Assembly: GCA_947044405.1 (NCBI GenBank)
Contig: CAMRHE010000206.1
Location: forward strand, 310,001 to 374,000
Direction: 5' to 3'
DNA length: 64,000 nucleotides
Origin: Leptodactylus fallax
Taxonomy: Eukaryota > Chordata > Amphibia > Anura > Leptodactylidae
Below the pieces are notes generated by a model. That model had not been told where the DNA came from and searched no databases. It worked only from the letters and a program-made list of their open reading frames with translations. Within the stretch, counting starts at the first letter, position 1, and the number at the start of each line of letters is the position of its first letter. Both the position numbers and the translations under genes were made by a program. Shown piece by piece: positions 21,612 to 34,009 of this stretch.

Positions 21612-23099
21612 TCAGAGGTTATGTGTGGGCAGGTAGCGGGAGATTAGATCAGAGATATATGGAGGGGACAGGTAGTGGATGGCTTTGTATGTCAGCATTA
21701 GTAATTTGAACTCTATTCGCTGGGCAACGGGTAGCCAGTGAAGGGATTGGCAGAGGGGAGCGGACGATGAAGAACAGGGGGAGAGGTGTATTAAGTGAGC
21801 AGCGCAGTTTAAGGTGGACTGAAGGGGGGTGAGAGTGTTAGCTGGGAGGCCATGGAGAAGGGTGTTACAGTAGTCTAGGCGGGAGATTATAAGGGCGTGG
21901 ACTAGCATCTTTGTAGTTTCATGGGTGAGGAAGGAGTGGATTCGATGGATGTTCTTGAGTTGGAGGCAGCAGGAGGTGTTGAGGGTTTGAATATGTGGCT
22001 TGAAGGATAGGTCAGAGTCTAAGGTTATCCCAAGGCAGCGGACCCGTGGGAATGGGGTGAGTGTGGTTCCATTAACTTTGATAGATGGGTTAGGTAGGGG
22101 GTACGTGCGAGGAGGGGTGAAGATGATAAACTCCGTGTTGAGTTTGAGAAAGCGGGAAGAGAGAAAGGATGCTATGGCTGCTAGACATTCTGGGACTCTA
22201 GACAACAGAGAGGTAATGTCTGGTCCAGAGAGATATATTTGGGTGTCATCAGCATAGCAATGGTAACGGAAACCATGAGATTCTATGAGTTGGTCAAGGC
22301 CAAGGGTGTATATGGAGAATAGGAGGGGTCCTAGGTCAGAGCCTTGGGGGAGACCTACAGAAAGAGGGCGTGGCAGGGAGGTGCTATGTGAGTGGGAGAC
22401 GCTGAATGTGCGGTTGGTGAAGTATGAGGAGATCCAGGAAAGGGCCAGGTCTGAGATGCCAAGGGATGAGAGCGTTTCTAACAGGAGGGAATGGTCGACT
22501 GTGTCAAAGGCAGAGGAGAGGTCAAGGAAGAGGAGGACAGTGTAGTGACGCTTGGCTTTGGCAGTTAGAAGATTATTAGTGACCTTGGTTAGGGCAGTTT
22601 CGTTGGAATGATGGGGTCTGAAGCCTGATTGTAGTCTGTGAAAGAGCACATTGGATGAGAGATAGGATAGTTCGGAGTGGACGTGTTGCTCCAGCAATTT
22701 AGAGGCGTATGGGAGCAGTGAGATGGGGGCGAGGGAGGGTTTCTTAAGTATAGGTGTGATGGTAGCATGTTTGAAGGCGGAAGGGAAGGATCCATTGGTT
22801 AGGGATAGGTTGAAGAGATGGGTTAGGGCAGGAGTAATGACTTCAGAGAGTTTGGGGATGAGATGTGACTGGATTGGGTCGAGCGTGCAGTAGGTGAGGT
22901 GGGATTTAGAGATTAGGGTGGAGAGCTTTTCATCAGTGATGGTGGAGAAACAGGTTAAAGATGAAGAGTACAGGGCAGTTGGGTGGGGTGGTTGTCCGGG
23001 GTGTAGATGGGAGACTGTCTCTGATAATGTCAATTTTGCTTTTGAAATAAGAGGCAAAGTCATCAGCTGTGATAAGTGATGGGGGGGGGGGGGGCGCAA
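21612..23099 (-). pseudogene. L2-type reverse transcriptase fragment
   Basis: 495 open codons. RT blocks in order: SAFDTVDHSLLLETLSSLGI, then GLPQGSDLGPLLFSIYTLGL, and HCYADDTQIYLSG with the YADD catalytic box. These are followed by the typical CR1/L2 tail (LDYCNTLLHGLP, LHWLPVAQRI). The 3' end of the frame runs close to the element tail. There is no in-frame start linking it to the upstream endonuclease part, so it is a remnant. Confidence 0.88.
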
Positions 23100-23521
23100 G
23101 AGGATGGAGAAGGGAGTTGAAGGCAGTGAATAGCTGTTTGGGGTTGTGGGATAGGGCAGATATTAGTGTGGAGAAGTAAACCTGCTTTGCAGAGGTGAAT
23201 GAATTCTTGAATGTGAGAACTGCCTCTTTGTACCTAAGGAAGTCCTCCTGGGAGTGGCTTTTCTTCCAGAGGCATTCTGCAACCCGTGAGGAACCTCTCA
23301 GTTTTTTAGTCAGCTCAGTGTGCCAGGGCTGCCTATGGATCGGTCAGGCTCTGGTGTTAGTGAATAGGGCCACAGAGTCAAGGACTGAAGTGATGGTGGT
23401 ATTGTAGAAGTCAGCAGCAGTATCTGCGTCCTGGAGTGAGGATATGTCAGCGAGCGGTAGGAGAGAGTCTGAGAGCGTGTGGATGTCAAGGCGATTAAGG
23501 TTCCTGCAGGGGCGTGTTGTT

Positions 23522-24240
23522 TTAGGGGTTGGGGGGGTCTATTACAGAGGAGAGGGTAGAGAATGTCAGCTGGTTGTGGTCAGAGAGTGTGGACAGAGAG
23601 TTAGAGAGGTTGACTAGAGAGCAGAGGCAGGTGAATATGAGGTCGAGCGTGTGCCCCTTTGTGTGGGTGGTGGCAGAGGAGGGCCATTGAGAGAGACCAC
23701 AGGAGGTGATGAGGGACAGGATACTGGAAGTGGGGGGGTGGTTTGTGTAAATGGGGATGTTGAAATCACCCATGATGATGATGGGGGTGTCAGTGGATAG
23801 GAAGTGCATTAGCCAGGTGGTGAAGTGGTCGATAAAGGCAGCGGTAGGTCTTGGAGGTCGATATATGACGACCAGTTAGAGGTTGGAGGGCGAGTAAATG
23901 CGAATAGAATGGACTTCAAAGGAGGGGAGGGTGAGAGCAGTTAGCGGTTGGATTGGGGCGAAGGAGCAATTGTCAGACAGGAGTACGCCCACGCCTCCAC
24001 CAGGTTTATTGTTGGGGCGGGGAGTGTGCGAGAATTGCAGCCTCCATAGGAGAGAGCAGCAGGGGAGGTGGTGTCTGAGGGTGTTATCCACGTTTCTGTG
24101 ATACCAAGAATAGATGGGGTGGGGTAGAATAGATGGAGAGATAAAGATATTCTTAGCGACATGGCTGGTTTGTGGTGGAAAAGTGTTTTTTAGAAGTATG
24201 GGAAGAACAACAGTGATTATAATGAGAAGCATTTCTGTAG
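23522..24240 (-). pseudogene. L2-type AP endonuclease remnant, frameshifted
   Basis: Three frames together give the endonuclease: ITETWITPSDTTSPAALSYG, then GGGVGVLLSDNCSFAP with LPSFEVHSIR, and IIIMGDFNIP with SDHNQLTF. These are catalytic blocks of LINE apurinic endonucleases. The reading frame is broken at least twice. Confidence 0.8.
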
Positions 24241-24330
24241 ATATTAACTAGGATTTGTTTTAGTGGGTTGTTGTTGTTACCTTCAGTTCCCTTCTGGTCC
24301 AATTCTGGCCTAATTCTGGTCTGTACACTT

Positions 24331-25400
24331 AAGAGCTGCACTTTGAAGCTGCAAAATGACCTAGGTCAAATGACCAGTGGCCTTAAATTTATAATAACTA
24401 GGAATACATTTGTTTCATTTGTATCAGGTGTGAATAGGTGTGGAAACATGCAGATATTATCAGAGACAGTGGTTTAGAAAGGTAATAACAGTTGTCCAAA
24501 ATCAACAAAGGCTGCAGCAGCATAATATCTGTTCCTTCAAACAGACCAACATGTGAAAACATAATATTGGACCTAAATCAGACACACGGACAAGTCCCAT
24601 AATATATGATGGCTTTCGTGTCACAAGAAATATGTTAAGTGATGGTATATTTTTATGAACCAAAGGAATTACTAAATTCACTCCTGCGATTCAGATTGGG
24701 TCATGCTACACAATGTCCACAGGGAATAAAGCCCTCTTTGGGCCATTTGTACCAAATGGTTTGTTATTGACTGTGGACTAGTAAATCCCCAAGGTTTTTG
24801 GGACCACTTGCTGTAATCATAGGAGTCACAGATAAATATTTTTCCTGTAGACACCGATACATTTGAAAGTGCTGTAGGTGTCTGCGACGGCCCTGGAGTT
24901 GACGCACAGAGTCAGTGGGCCACTGCCCATCCCCTGCTCTCCCGCTAGCTATGCCTCTGAGTGTCACTATAATAAGTTTAAATGTAATAATAGAGACTTC
25001 AAACTCCAAGCAGGCCATGTATATCACTTGTTTATTTGTTACTGATCCGGTGTTAAAGTAACGGATATGTTAACAGAGATATCTGAACAACGTAAAGTAG
25101 AGATGTGTAAACGTTTTCGGTCAGAATATGGCCTTCTTTAAACTCTCAAGACTCCACTTGGTGGGGAACTGAAAAAGTGGTCTGTCGACCAGTTAGGGTT
25201 AATAGTGTAGTTATGCAGCTATAGGAAAGAGGGGTTCCGCATAAAGAGATTAGAGTTTGAAGTGTCTATTACTACGTTTCTGATGCTTTGGGACCCTATT
25301 TCTTCACTCCTGAAAGATTTGGAACCAAGTGCTAAACCACACCCCTTCCAAACCAATATAATAAGTTTAAATATCCTTTGTCTTTTTTAGAGAGTTATTA
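24331..25400. other. Intergenic, nothing recognised
   Basis: No coding signal, no clear repeat ends. Confidence 0.55.
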
Positions 25401-25407
25401 TAACGCC

Positions 25408-25684
25408 GGGGGCCCGATGTGACGTAAACAATGCGGTTTGGCTGCAGCGGAAACGCCGTGGCAAAATCTAGCGAATCCCATCCACACATTGTAGAAAAAT
25501 ACGCTCAACGGAAATCTTAATTATACCTATGGAAATGCTGGAGGTTTCCCTATTGGTATAATTGAAGCAGAAAGTCTGCAGAGGAAACCTTTGTGAAAAG
25601 TGCTGTGGGAAAAAAAGCAATGTATTTCCGCTGCGGTTTTTCGCGCAGCGCTTTTTCACTGGGGCATGCTACATGGGGCCTTAG
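25408..25684. mobile_element. MITE with GGGGCC-type inverted ends
   Basis: The right end (CATGGGGCCTTAGCC) and internal CGGAAACGC / TTTCCGCTGCGG segments relate it to the larger MITEs at 55,130 and 60,007. Left limit uncertain. Confidence 0.5.
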
Positions 25685-25689
25685 CCAAA

Positions 25690-26368
25690 ATCATGTTTAG
25701 AATTTGGTGCTTGTTATAATCTCTGAAAGTCTGCTTTTGCAACAATGCAATGCTATAGCATATGAAGACTACATTAAAAAAAATCACCTGGAATACTGTC
25801 CCAGGCCAAAAACAATTTTGCAGGTAAATTCAATGTCCCAATATGTCTTGTGCAAAATTCTATCCTGCCTCTGTTTGACATGGTTTGGATCACTGACCTA
25901 CCAAAGTACGCACACTAAAGTTGTACTACTACGATTGTTTTCCAGTGTGAACCATGGATATCTTTAAAGCTATGTGCATTTCTTCAACCATTTTTTATTT
26001 CCCCAAGACATCTAAAATAAATTATGAAGAAACAACAGAAAACTAGCCTACTATATAGGGAATTAAAGAGGATCTTTGTCCTCTAAGACATGTTATACAT
26101 CATGCCAAAGTTGGTGCACTGAATTCAGCACACTATAAGTTTTGTTGCTATCTTTCCCTGTTGCAGATATATTGGTACTGTTAGTCCTGTAATGGTATAT
26201 AACATGCATTGTGTTGGAGTACATGAAAAGTCCTCTTGAAAGTTAGAAAGTAATGCATGGCAGGAAAAGACTATGCACAGGATTTGTGAAGACATTCATT
26301 AGGTCTGCATTTTGTACTGACACTATATTGAATATGCCGGAATAGCAAATAACTATTATAACTATTAC

Positions 26369-26414
<46 letters not shown>

Positions 26415-26449
26415 ATTCACAAGGAGTGGCTATCCCACTGTGAGTTTTA

Positions 26450-26489
<40 letters not shown>

Positions 26490-27148
26490 GATGTACATAT
26501 ATTATAAGCACAGTACAGCTTAGACTAGATAACTAAAAAAACATCATTACAGGTATATCTATAAGAGCTATAAAGGTAGCACCTGAGTCACATAAAATAA
26601 TACATATTAATGTTTTAATTGTCTACAAATTTAATGGTTATGTCCATGGGAAAGCCCCTTTAAATTATATCTCTTATCTCATATATACTTATATGGGCCA
26701 AGGGGCTTTTTACACATGTTCTATTTCTAGTTCTGTTCACACCTCTTCATGTAAAAATGTTTAAAGGTTTGCAGTGCAAACACAGCTGACACACTGGAAA
26801 GTATTATAATTCTTATCAACATGTTTTATGTGACATATTCAGTTTCTGTACAGGACACTCTTTTCAGATTCATCCTGATTGTAACAATAGGTTCAACCGG
26901 CTTGACACACTGCTATTGTTCTCAAAGCTGGATATTAGGATAATGCGACCTTTTAGCAGTCAGGACAGGCTGAGCTCCATTGTTTTGTGATCCTTAATGT
27001 ATTCTGGCTGGGGGCTTATTCTTGATACCTGGGCCCTGGGGTCTTAACAACTTGCACTATTTCATTTTTACAAAAGGAAATCAGTCATGGAATTTTCGGT
27101 AGTGCCATTGCATAAATCTAGGGAGGGTTATTACATAATCACAAACAT
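25690..27148. other. Intergenic with AT microsatellites
   Basis: Two AT-dinucleotide runs (26,371-26,410 and 26,453-26,482). Nothing else recognised. Confidence 0.6.
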
Positions 27149-27690
27149 ACACTATAGACAAAAGAGTTGGGACAAGGCTCTTATTCATTGAATTCAGATG
27201 TTTCATTCAGTCTCATTGTCAGAGGTGTGTAAAATCCAGCACCTAGCCATAGTCTGCCTTTACAAACATTTATGAAAGAATGGGTCATTCCAAAGAGCTC
27301 ACTGAATTCCAGCATAGTATTGTTATAGGATGCCACCAATTCATGAAATTTCTCCCCTCATAGATATTCCATGATCAGCTGAGAGTGGTACTATTGAAAA
27401 GTGCAAATGTTTAGGAACCACAGGAACTCCATATAAAGAAAGTTACAGAGTGCGGTTGCCCAGTAGTGAGGCACATAGGGCATAAAAGTTGACTAAGCCC
27501 ATTAGTTCCAGCAAAGGAAAAACGGAATGCTTCAGCACAGCAAGACATTTTGGGTAAGCTCCTTTTCCAATCCAGTATGATCGTTCTCCAGGAGACAAAG
27601 CCTGGTTCATAGACCTAAGGCATTTCTGGATAAGTATACTATGGAACGTCAAGCCTGGGATGCACTAGAATGGAGATCACAATCCAGGCC
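27149..27690 (+). mobile_element. Decayed Tc1-type element fragment
   Basis: Starts with ACTATAGACAAAAGAGTTGG, a Tc1-type terminus. A broken transposase N-terminus follows (MGHSKELTEFQ then VIGCH in + frame), with stops. The 3' limit is not clear. Confidence 0.6.
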
Positions 27691-27699
27691 GTCTTGTTC

Positions 27700-28440
27700 A
27701 ACATCAGTGTCAGAACTCATATTATTATAGTTCAGTCTTATTCATTATTATAGTATTATATTACATTTATTTTTAGACCCCTAGGGGGATTGAATTCTAG
27801 GGGATTTACTACTGGATTGCAGTATATTGTCAGATCTCTGAACTTTCATTAAATGCTGTCTATGGTAATGTGCAATAGAAGCATACTAATGGCTGGCCTG
27901 TTAGTCTTCAATAGGTTTCTGGCTGTCACAGAAATGGACTGCTGCCTACTGTTCCAGTGAGCATTGATCTGGAACAACAGGGCGCCAGCCATGAGCCACC
28001 ACTGTTTAGATGCCTCAGTTGCAATTGATTGAGGTAATTAGAGGGTTAACAACCATGACTGATGCTGTTACTGATCACAGCTGTTAGTGCTGGGTTCCTG
28101 CTGCATAACCGTATATTCACATGATAGTGAATAATGGCCATGTGTCAGTTGTTTTTTTAATGGCCGCACACAGCCACATTAAATTCAATGCATGTGGATA
28201 TTGACTATTCACAAAACCACTCAAATGTATGAGGGATCCGTGAAAATGGGCAACCCTCGGGTGCAAAATGGCTGTGAAAAATTGAAATTTTCATCAATGG
28301 TCATGTGAATCTAGGGTAATATAGAATGCTTTATACACCGTGTATGAAGAGAGCTCAGCTCTTGAGCTCTCGCCATGCTCCACCTATAACATCATGACAT
28401 AATAGTATGTAATTAGTCGTTATGCAGTTAAAATAATTAA
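27700..28440. other. Intergenic, nothing recognised
   Basis: AT-rich sequence without clear genes or element ends. Confidence 0.5.
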
Positions 28441-28446
28441 GATTTA

Positions 28447-28668
28447 CGCAAAAGCCAAATATTGCGGAAACACCGCATTTTTTGTTGCAGATTTTGCTGT
28501 AGTTCTTTGAGCCAAAATCAGGAGTGGCTTGAAAAGGAATGGAAAATATAAAGAAAGCACTTAGACATTTCCCTTCTGTTAAAAACACTCCTGCCTTTGG
28601 CTCCAAAAAATTCAGCAAAATCTACAACATAAAAAAGCTGCGTTTCCGCAACGTGGGGCCCTAGCCTT
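28447..28668. mobile_element. MITE of the 220-bp CGGAAACGC family
   Basis: Long inverted ends: TTGCGGAAACACCGCATTTT at the left against the complement of AAAGCTGCGTTTCCGCAACG at the right, with GAGCCAAA / TTTGGCTC inside. The same family occurs at 29,763, 45,716, 52,642 and 54,919. Confidence 0.75.
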
Positions 28669-28718
28669 AAATAGTTTTCATTTATTTATTTTATTCACTG
28701 GTCTAAATACATATACTG

Positions 28719-29591
28719 TATTTTTCAGACTATAAGATGCACTTTTTCCCCCTAAATTTGGGAGGAAAATGGGGGTGCGTCTTATAGTCCAAATGTGGGT
28801 GTTGGGGGTGGAGGAGCAGGGTCGCAGCATCTCCCCGCTCCTGCAGCCGCCGGCTTCCTGTAGCGGGACTTCCTGCAGTGGGAGGAGTAGGATGATGTGC
28901 GGGCCCTGGGCTTGGGGGAGAGGGTGTCCCAGGGAATCCATCCCGGGCGCTGTGCTATTACGGCGGATGCCGGGTCTGTAAAGATGATGTACAGCGCATA
29001 CCCGGAGCTAATACCCGGAGTAGTAATGTACAGAATTTCCCATAGACAGTTGTATTGCAGTCTATGGGACTTGCAATCAAATGATTGCAGGCTCAAGCCT
29101 CCTGGAGGGGCTATTAAAATAGTAAAAAAAAAAAAAAAAGCTTTAAAAAATATAAAAAAAAAAAAATGAAAAGTTCTAAATCACCCCCTTTCCCTAGAAT
29201 ACATATAAAAGTAGAAAATTACTGTGAAACACATACACATTAGGTATCCCTGTGTCCGAAAATGCCCGGTCTACAAACTTATGAACATTGTGGCGGGAAA
29301 AAAAATCAAAGCTGTCGAACCACCGTTTTTTTGCTGTTTCGTCTCTGATTTGAATAAAAAGTGATCTAAACAATAGACATTCCCCAAAAAGGTATAACTA
29401 AAAAGTACACCTTACCCCGCAAAAAAAGATGCAGGGCCACCAGTCAATGTGGCCTTGTAGCTGTTGCAAAACTACAACTCCCATATATGAAATATTTTAC
29501 CATTTTTTGCTTCAAAATTTTTTTCCCTATTTTCCTCCTCTAAAACCTAGGTGCGTCTTATGGTCCGGTGCGTCTTATAGTCCGAAAAATA
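28719..29591. mobile_element. Non-autonomous DNA transposon, ACTATAAGACGCAC ends
   Basis: Inverted ends TATTTTTCAGACTATAAGAT (left) and the complement of TATTTTTCGGACTATAAGAC (right), with a repeated CTTATAGTCC motif. The interior is GC-rich and non-coding. Confidence 0.75.
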
Positions 29592-29762
29592 CGATATACA
29601 TATCAAAAATTTTATATTTTTCCATTTCATTTTAAAAAATTAACTAATTTAGAATTTGATGGCAGTGACACACCTCAAAAAAGTGGAAACTGGGTTTTAC
29701 AAGGGACATTATGACAAAAAAATCCTTTCAAAACAGAAAATCTGAATCTGTTTTCATTTTTG

Positions 29763-29955
29763 TGGCTGGGGCCCCAACTTACGAAAATGCAACTTTTTAT
29801 GCTGAAGATTTTGCTGCGATTTTTTGAGCCAAAGCCAAGAATGGCTACAAAAAGAATGGGAATTATAAAGGAAGCTCTTATACTTCTTCCTTCTGCTCAA
29901 TCCGCTCCTGGCTTTGTCTCAAAAAATCGCTGAAAATCTGCAACAAAGAAAAATG
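29763..29955. mobile_element. MITE of the 220-bp CGGAAACGC family, diverged
   Basis: Shares GAGCCAAAGCCAAGAATGGC and the complementary right half with the copy at 52,642. Confidence 0.65.
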
Positions 29956-30862
29956 AAAATTGGATATCAAATTTACAAACTACAAATAAATCCCAATAAA
30001 TAAATCTCAGTGCTGGGGAAAGCCTTCCAATTATATATTTGGCACATCTTTTTACATGACCTGTTCAATGGCTTACATTTAGTTAAAAATGTTGGTGCTG
30101 AATTGCACACCTCAAGCCGCAACTTCTTTCAGATAAGTAATGTCATTTCATGCTAAACACCGCCTCCTTCTCAGATGAGGCTCAAAACATGTCTAAAATA
30201 TTTAATAATATACAAGGCATGAGCAACCGTTTTTGGCACAAATTTTTATTCTTTCTCAAAAATCATAATGTTGTTGATTCTAGCTACCACTTCCTTGATT
30301 CAGGACTGGGGTCACTACTTAAAAGGCCTTTGAATTTTTTCAGCTAGAAAAACGTATTAAGTTAATTTAAATTGCGCATCTGGGTAGCCAAAATGTCTAT
30401 CACTGATCAAACCAACAGACTTTGAATAAAGTAACCATCAATGCTGTATGTCCGCAAAAATGGACAGTGTGCCATTAGTGTGTGATCCTAGTTTGTGGAT
30501 CCACAAAAAAAAAAACCACAGGAGACATCTATTGATGTCCCTAGTTTGTCCACAAAAACGGACGGCACACTGATGACAGAGTACATCAGTGTGCCGTCCT
30601 TGGTTTTTAGTCTCCCATAAGCTTCTATGGACGATTCCGTTCCGCAAACACTGAACAGAATAGGACCTGTTCTATATTTTGCTACACGGACTCTCGGCCC
30701 GTACACTGATCAGTGGAATTCACGGTTGCGTGCATGTGCCCATAGAAATGAATGGGTCAGTGTGCTATCCTGGAAAAACACAGATAGCACACTGATCTCG
30801 CCCACGGTCGTCTGCAAGAGGCCTGAGGGTAAGATCATCCTATATGGTAGCTATTACCCAGA
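29956..30862. other. Intergenic with possible unclassified repeat
   Basis: 30,460-30,800 has several partly complementary GTGTGCCRT / ACGGCACAC segments, perhaps a degraded MITE. No gene. Confidence 0.4.
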
Positions 30863-32012
30863 CAGTGGTGAACCTAGCCTCTTTGCTGCCTGAGGCGGAC
30901 TATAGAAAGACGCCCTCCCCCCCCCCCAAAAAAACCAAAAAAACAAAAAATTGAGTTTCCATGCTACTAGTTTAACACACTGTTATCGTCGCACAATATA
31001 CAAAGTTATAAAACAGTTTTTAAGAATTCTTCTTCCTGTATTACTTCAGTATCAGATCAACAACACGGCGTTAACAATGAAAGTAACTTCACACATCTTC
31101 TGCTTGGTGGATGGACGAGCCCACATGGCCCCCATTCTCTATAATAGGAGCCCCGTAGATAGCTGAGTACTGGACTTCGGCTATTTTTGGCACTCCCATT
31201 GAAGTGAATGATAGCCACGCGGGTTCGTGCATCCACCAAGTGGCACACCTATATATATGGCTGCAGCCAGGCTGGATTCCCACCTAGTGGGGGGAAAAAA
31301 CCCAATTCTCAGGCTCAGTGGGGGTCTCAGCAGACAGACCCCCATCAATCAGGTATTTATCCTCTATCATTTAGGTGAATACAGTGCAGTAACATTCTGT
31401 GACTTACAGGTGACGTCTCTGACTAATCCTTCACATTTCCCTTCTCTTCCCACTGGGCCGCCTTGACCACTTCTTCCAGCTGTGACTTGTCTCTGTAAAG
31501 TTTGCAACACAGACATCTTTGGCTCCTCACTTTTCCAGGCATCCAACCCACATTGTCCTCACCTACACAAAGCCCCCATTCTGCTGCTACCCCCAATTAT
31601 ATAATATATGATATAACCCCCCATAATGAATAATACCCCCAAGTACATCTTTATATTAATAATGTCCGTGTGTATCCTGTATAAATAGTGCCCCTTATTA
31701 ATAATACCCCAGGTGTTAACTAATTAAAAGACTAATTAATAACCTAATCAGTGGGGTTCAAAAACCCAGGACCCCCACTGACCAGCTGTTTGAATGGTAC
31801 CTGTGTAAGCGCCGTGACCGCTTCTCTGTTTACATAGTGTAATTCATCTCATAGCGGCCATGTAATGTAACTACAGCCTCGTCCTGTACATGTCTACAGT
31901 ATGTGACAAGGCTACAATTACATCACACGGTCACTATAAACAGACAGCGTATAATATAAACAGGTGCCATAGCCCATGTTTATAGCGCCCCATTTACACA
32001 CACTATAATGTT

Positions 32013-32590
32013 CCACAGCAGCCCCTGCACACAGTATTACACAGTGTTATGGCCCGCAGCGGCCCCTGCACACTGTATTATGCCTCTCAGCGGCCCCTGC
32101 ACACGGTATTATGCTCCATAGTGGCCCCTGCTCACGGTATTATGCCCCGCATTGGCCACTGCACATGGTATTATGTTCCACAGCAACTCCTGCACACAGT
32201 TTTATGCCCCATATTGGCCCCTGCACACGGTATTATGCTCCATATTGGCCCCTGCATACGGTATTATGCTCCACAGTGGCCCCAGCACACGGTATTATGC
32301 TCCATAGTGGCCCCTGCACTGGTATTATGCTCTATAGTGGCCCTTGCACTGGTATTATGCTCCATAGTGGCCCCTGCACTGGTATTATCCTCCATAGTGG
32401 CCCTTGCACTGGTATTATGCTCCATAGTGGCCCCTGCACTTGTATTATGCTCCATAGTGACCCCAGCACCCGATGTTATGCTCTATAGTGGCCCCTGCAC
32501 TTGTATTATGCTCCAGAGTGGCCCCTGCACAGGGTATTATGCTCTACAGTGGTCCCTGCACAGGGTATTATGCCCCATAGTGGCCGACCC
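32013..32590. repeat. Minisatellite, unit about 31 bp
   Basis: Around 20 tandem units of the type TATTATGCTCCATAGTGGCC followed by CCTGCACNNGG. Unit lengths vary between about 26 and 31 bp, and it lies inside the hAT element. Confidence 0.9.
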
Positions 32591-32600
32591 ATGAACTATT

Positions 32601-32638
32601 ATTATACTCTGGGGTCTTTTCAGACCCCAGAGTATAAT
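32601..32638. repeat. Perfect palindrome 1
   Basis: 17-bp arms ATTATACTCTGGGGTCT and their exact complement, 4-base loop. Confidence 0.95.
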
Positions 32639-32875
32639 GATTGGAGACCCAGGGGAGAATACAAACATAAAAACCAGAGTTACTTACCTATCCTGGACAC
32701 GGTGCACTCCTTGCAGCTTTCGGCCCTGTTTAATTGCGCACACACGTCACGTGATCAGGCTGGCGATGCGACCTGATGACGTTACCAGAGGCCTCAAGCC
32801 TGCTCGGAGTTACATCGGATCGCAGGAGGTGAGTAACATTGCTTTTTATGTTCCCTCACCAACCCTAGGCCTCCG

Positions 32876-32919
32876 ATTATTATACTCCGGGGTCTGAATA
32901 GACCCCGGAGTATAATAAT
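32876..32919. repeat. Perfect palindrome 2
   Basis: 20-bp arms ending CCGGGGTCT and their exact complement, 4-base loop. Same core as palindrome 1 with a compensated T-to-C / A-to-G change. Confidence 0.95.
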
Positions 32920-34009
32920 AGTAGTATTTGCGGCCCGCGGCCTAACTTACCGATCCCTGCGGCCGCTCACAGCAGCATCCACTTCCCTTTCTGCGGCCCA
33001 TAGCAGAAGGGGAAGCGGGGGCGTTCACGAGCAGACGCGGGGTAGGTAAATAAATAGGCCCTGACCTGCCGGGGATACTCCAACAGGTTACGGCCTATTT
33101 ATATATATAAAAAAAGCTATACTCACCTGCGATGCCTTGATGCAGCAGCCGCCGCCTCCTCTTCTTGTCCGCGACGTCTGTGTCTCAGCGTAGGCGGCGT
33201 GATGACGTCATTGTATCGCCGCCTGCGCTGAGATGCGACGTCTTGTAAACCAGCCCAGGACAGGCCCCGCTCAGCTTTGTTTTTGGTTTTTTTTTTTAAA
33301 GCGGCCTGTCCTGGGCAGGTTTACATTAAATAGTAAAAATGCCGCCCCCCGGACAGTGCCGCCCGAGGCGGCCGCCTCACTTCGCCTCATTAGCGGTGCG
33401 CCCCTGTACCCAGAACATCATACCATATAAAACGGTTTGATGATCCTATTGGAAAGGCACTGTGAATCTTAGGAACATATAGGCCTAGTTCCAAATTGAG
33501 GACTCAATGAGAGAGATTTGCTAATTCCCCTTCACTACAGACTTTCCATTTTTGGAGTAAAAACTAACATCCTACGTCATAAATCCATCTCCACATGAAA
33601 GGAGTCCACTGGGGGAGGGGGGGTATTTAAATATGCATATATATGGAAAGCTACCACACACAGGGATTGCACACAATCCATCTATCAAAGGCTGTAGGTA
33701 TACTAAACTTCCCACTCGAAGGAGGGACTGAAGAAATGAGAAACTCCTTGAATGGGAAGGAAGGGGGGACAGGTAGGTGTTATGAAAGGTGTGATGTCAA
33801 TTAATTTAGTGTGTGTGTGTTTGTGTGTGTGTGTTTAGTGTCTAAGTGAATCACACAGCATATACAGTGACTTGCAAAAGTATTCATATCCCTTGAACTT
33901 TTTCACATTTTGCCACCCTACAACCACAAACTTAAAGGGATATTCCCACAAACATAACCATTTTAAAATAGATAATAAAGTTAAACATTTTTGCAACTTT
34001 TTCTCCACT

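Larger units (their letters stand above)
21176..24330 (-). mobile_element. L2/CR1-type LINE, long but decayed copy
   Basis: Minus orientation: the ATT-repeat tail is at 21,176-21,206, RT at 21,612-23,099 and endonuclease pieces at about 23,520-24,240. The ends match the truncated copies at 1,097 and 46,400. Several frame breaks separate the endonuclease from the RT, so the copy is not autonomous. The 5' limit is approximate. Confidence 0.88.
30863..33406. mobile_element. hAT-type non-autonomous element, 2.5 kb, 8-bp target duplication
   Basis: Flanked by the perfect duplication TACCCAGA (30,855-30,862 and 33,407-33,414). Termini: CAGTGGTGAACC at the left, and the complement of CAGGGGCGCACC at the right. 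The 8-bp duplication and CAG-type ends point to hAT. No transposase seen. The interior holds a 31-bp minisatellite and two perfect palindromes. Confidence 0.85.

Noticed and set aside
25704..25967. 87-codon open frame in intergenic sequence
   Set aside because: No domain, no splice or promoter context, length expected by chance in AT-rich DNA.
32049..32594. Open frames over 180 codons in the 31-bp repeat
   Set aside because: Tandem minisatellite inside a transposon; frames arise from repetition only.
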